Below are positions 14,240-14,374 of a DNA stretch of 14,374 nt, one piece after another (positions within the stretch are counted from its first letter, which is position 1; each line of letters opens with the position of its first letter). The stretch lies in assembly GCA_017648225.1 (NCBI GenBank), contig JAGCJE010000227.1, positions 1 to 14,374 of the forward strand, in the 5' to 3' direction. The notes under the pieces were generated by a model. That model was not told the DNA's origin, ran no database searches, and saw only the letters and a program-made list of their open reading frames with translations. The position numbers and the translations under genes are program-made. The DNA is from Kiritimatiellia bacterium. Lineage in GTDB: Bacteria; Verrucomicrobiota; Kiritimatiellia; RFP12; UBA1067.

Positions 14240-14374
14240 GGCGTCGCAATTTGTAGTATGATGAAAGCTGCTAAACAAAATCACCCATCTACAAAAAAGG
14301 ACGCCATGAGAAATTATATCACACAACACGTACCAGGAAAACACCTAACATTTGAGCAAAGACAAATTCTTGCC
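14240..14374 (+). mobile_element. Left end of an IS30-family-like insertion sequence (partial)
   Basis: The transposase start at 14306 implies an element whose left end lies in the preceding 100 bases. The segment GGCGTCGCAATTTGTAGTAT (from 14240) has the look of a terminal inverted repeat of this family, but the partner repeat is outside the window. The boundary is a guess. Confidence 0.4.
14306..14374 (+). CDS. IS30-family-like transposase, N-terminal fragment (3' partial)
   Basis: Twenty-three codons are visible before the window ends. The segment KHLTFEQRQILA (12-23) matches the start of the N-terminal helix-turn-helix of IS30-family transposases, which typically read KHLTxEQRxxI at this point. 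Shine-Dalgarno AAGGA (14297-14301) precedes the ATG by 4 bases; in-frame ATGs at 14258 and 14261 are possible alternative starts. The catalytic DDE domain is not in view, so whether the copy is intact cannot be said. It is divergent from the lipoprotein cluster. Confidence 0.65.
   Translation, partial: MRNYITQHVPGKHLTFEQRQILA

Larger units (their letters stand above)
14037..14305. other. Intergenic region between lipoprotein cluster and IS30-like transposase
   Basis: The 269 bases hold, from left to right, the cluster promoter, an AT-rich stretch to about 14120, a purine-rich (plus strand) tract at about 14141-14202, an 18-bp palindrome (14203-14220), an A-rich spacer and the probable left end of the insertion element. 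Reading frames through it are low-complexity (a 37-codon basic frame at 14148-14261) and I do not call a gene. Confidence 0.6.

Noticed and set aside
14037..14249. Extended N-terminus for the first GWYLF lipoprotein
   Set aside because: It would place the signal peptide internally and translate the pyrimidine-rich tract and the palindrome; the promoter also lies within it.
14148..14261. 37-codon basic open frame on the plus strand
   Set aside because: Its Arg/Lys content follows from the purine tract, and a Shine-Dalgarno at proper spacing is absent.
1..14374. tRNA, rRNA or CRISPR array
   Set aside because: I saw no cloverleaf-like T-loop sequences, no rRNA-like stretch and no regularly spaced direct repeats by eye; a covariance-model scan would settle this.

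Overview
The window is 14.4 kb of moderate-GC bacterial DNA with almost no intergenic space. Its gene content is an NtrB/NtrC-like two-component pair, its own sigma-54, a cytoplasmic Ser/Thr kinase, several lipoproteins, a GspE/PilB ATPase and a COG4299/DUF5009 membrane acyltransferase. This fits a Gram-negative member of the PVC group (Kiritimatiellota, Lentisphaerota or Verrucomicrobiota-like). That placement is inference from gene content; no rRNA or other phylogenetic marker is present.

Bases 1-5413 (+ strand) hold a chain of six genes in which nearly every stop codon overlaps the next start as ATGA or GTGA. They are a PAS/histidine kinase (5' end cut off), an NtrC-family sigma-54 activator, a protein with eight paired-cysteine motifs and a hydrophobic N-terminus, a Ser/Thr kinase, a PglC-like phosphoglycosyl transferase and a minimal tRNA(Ile)-lysidine synthetase. 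Bases 5427-7884 (+) hold two lipoproteins: an SGNH/GDSL hydrolase, and a glutamine-amidotransferase-like (BPL_N-type) protein that appears internally duplicated, with a degenerate second copy.

The rest, apart from the last 0.1 kb, is on the minus strand and converges on a hairpin at 7905-7930. Read in the direction of transcription, one cluster begins at 14036 with two paralogous small lipoproteins sharing a SNxGWYLF motif, followed by hisC (histidinol-phosphate aminotransferase) and a DUF5009 acyltransferase. A separate promoter then drives gspE/pilB, which is translationally coupled to rpoN. The right edge (14306-14374, +) is the first 23 codons of an IS30-family-like transposase, preceded by a purine-rich tract and an 18-bp perfect palindrome.

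Two themes stand out. First, sigma-54 and an NtrC-type activator with a cognate-looking histidine kinase lie in the same 9 kb, and the activator is physically coupled to a Ser/Thr kinase, a Cys-rich protein and a surface-glycan-initiating enzyme. This suggests, as inference, one signalling and envelope-glycan unit. Second, three genes that begin transcription units (5427, 11006, 14036) lack a Shine-Dalgarno sequence and carry a -10 element only 7-9 bases before the ATG. This predicts leaderless mRNAs, while internal operon genes use Shine-Dalgarno sequences or overlap coupling.
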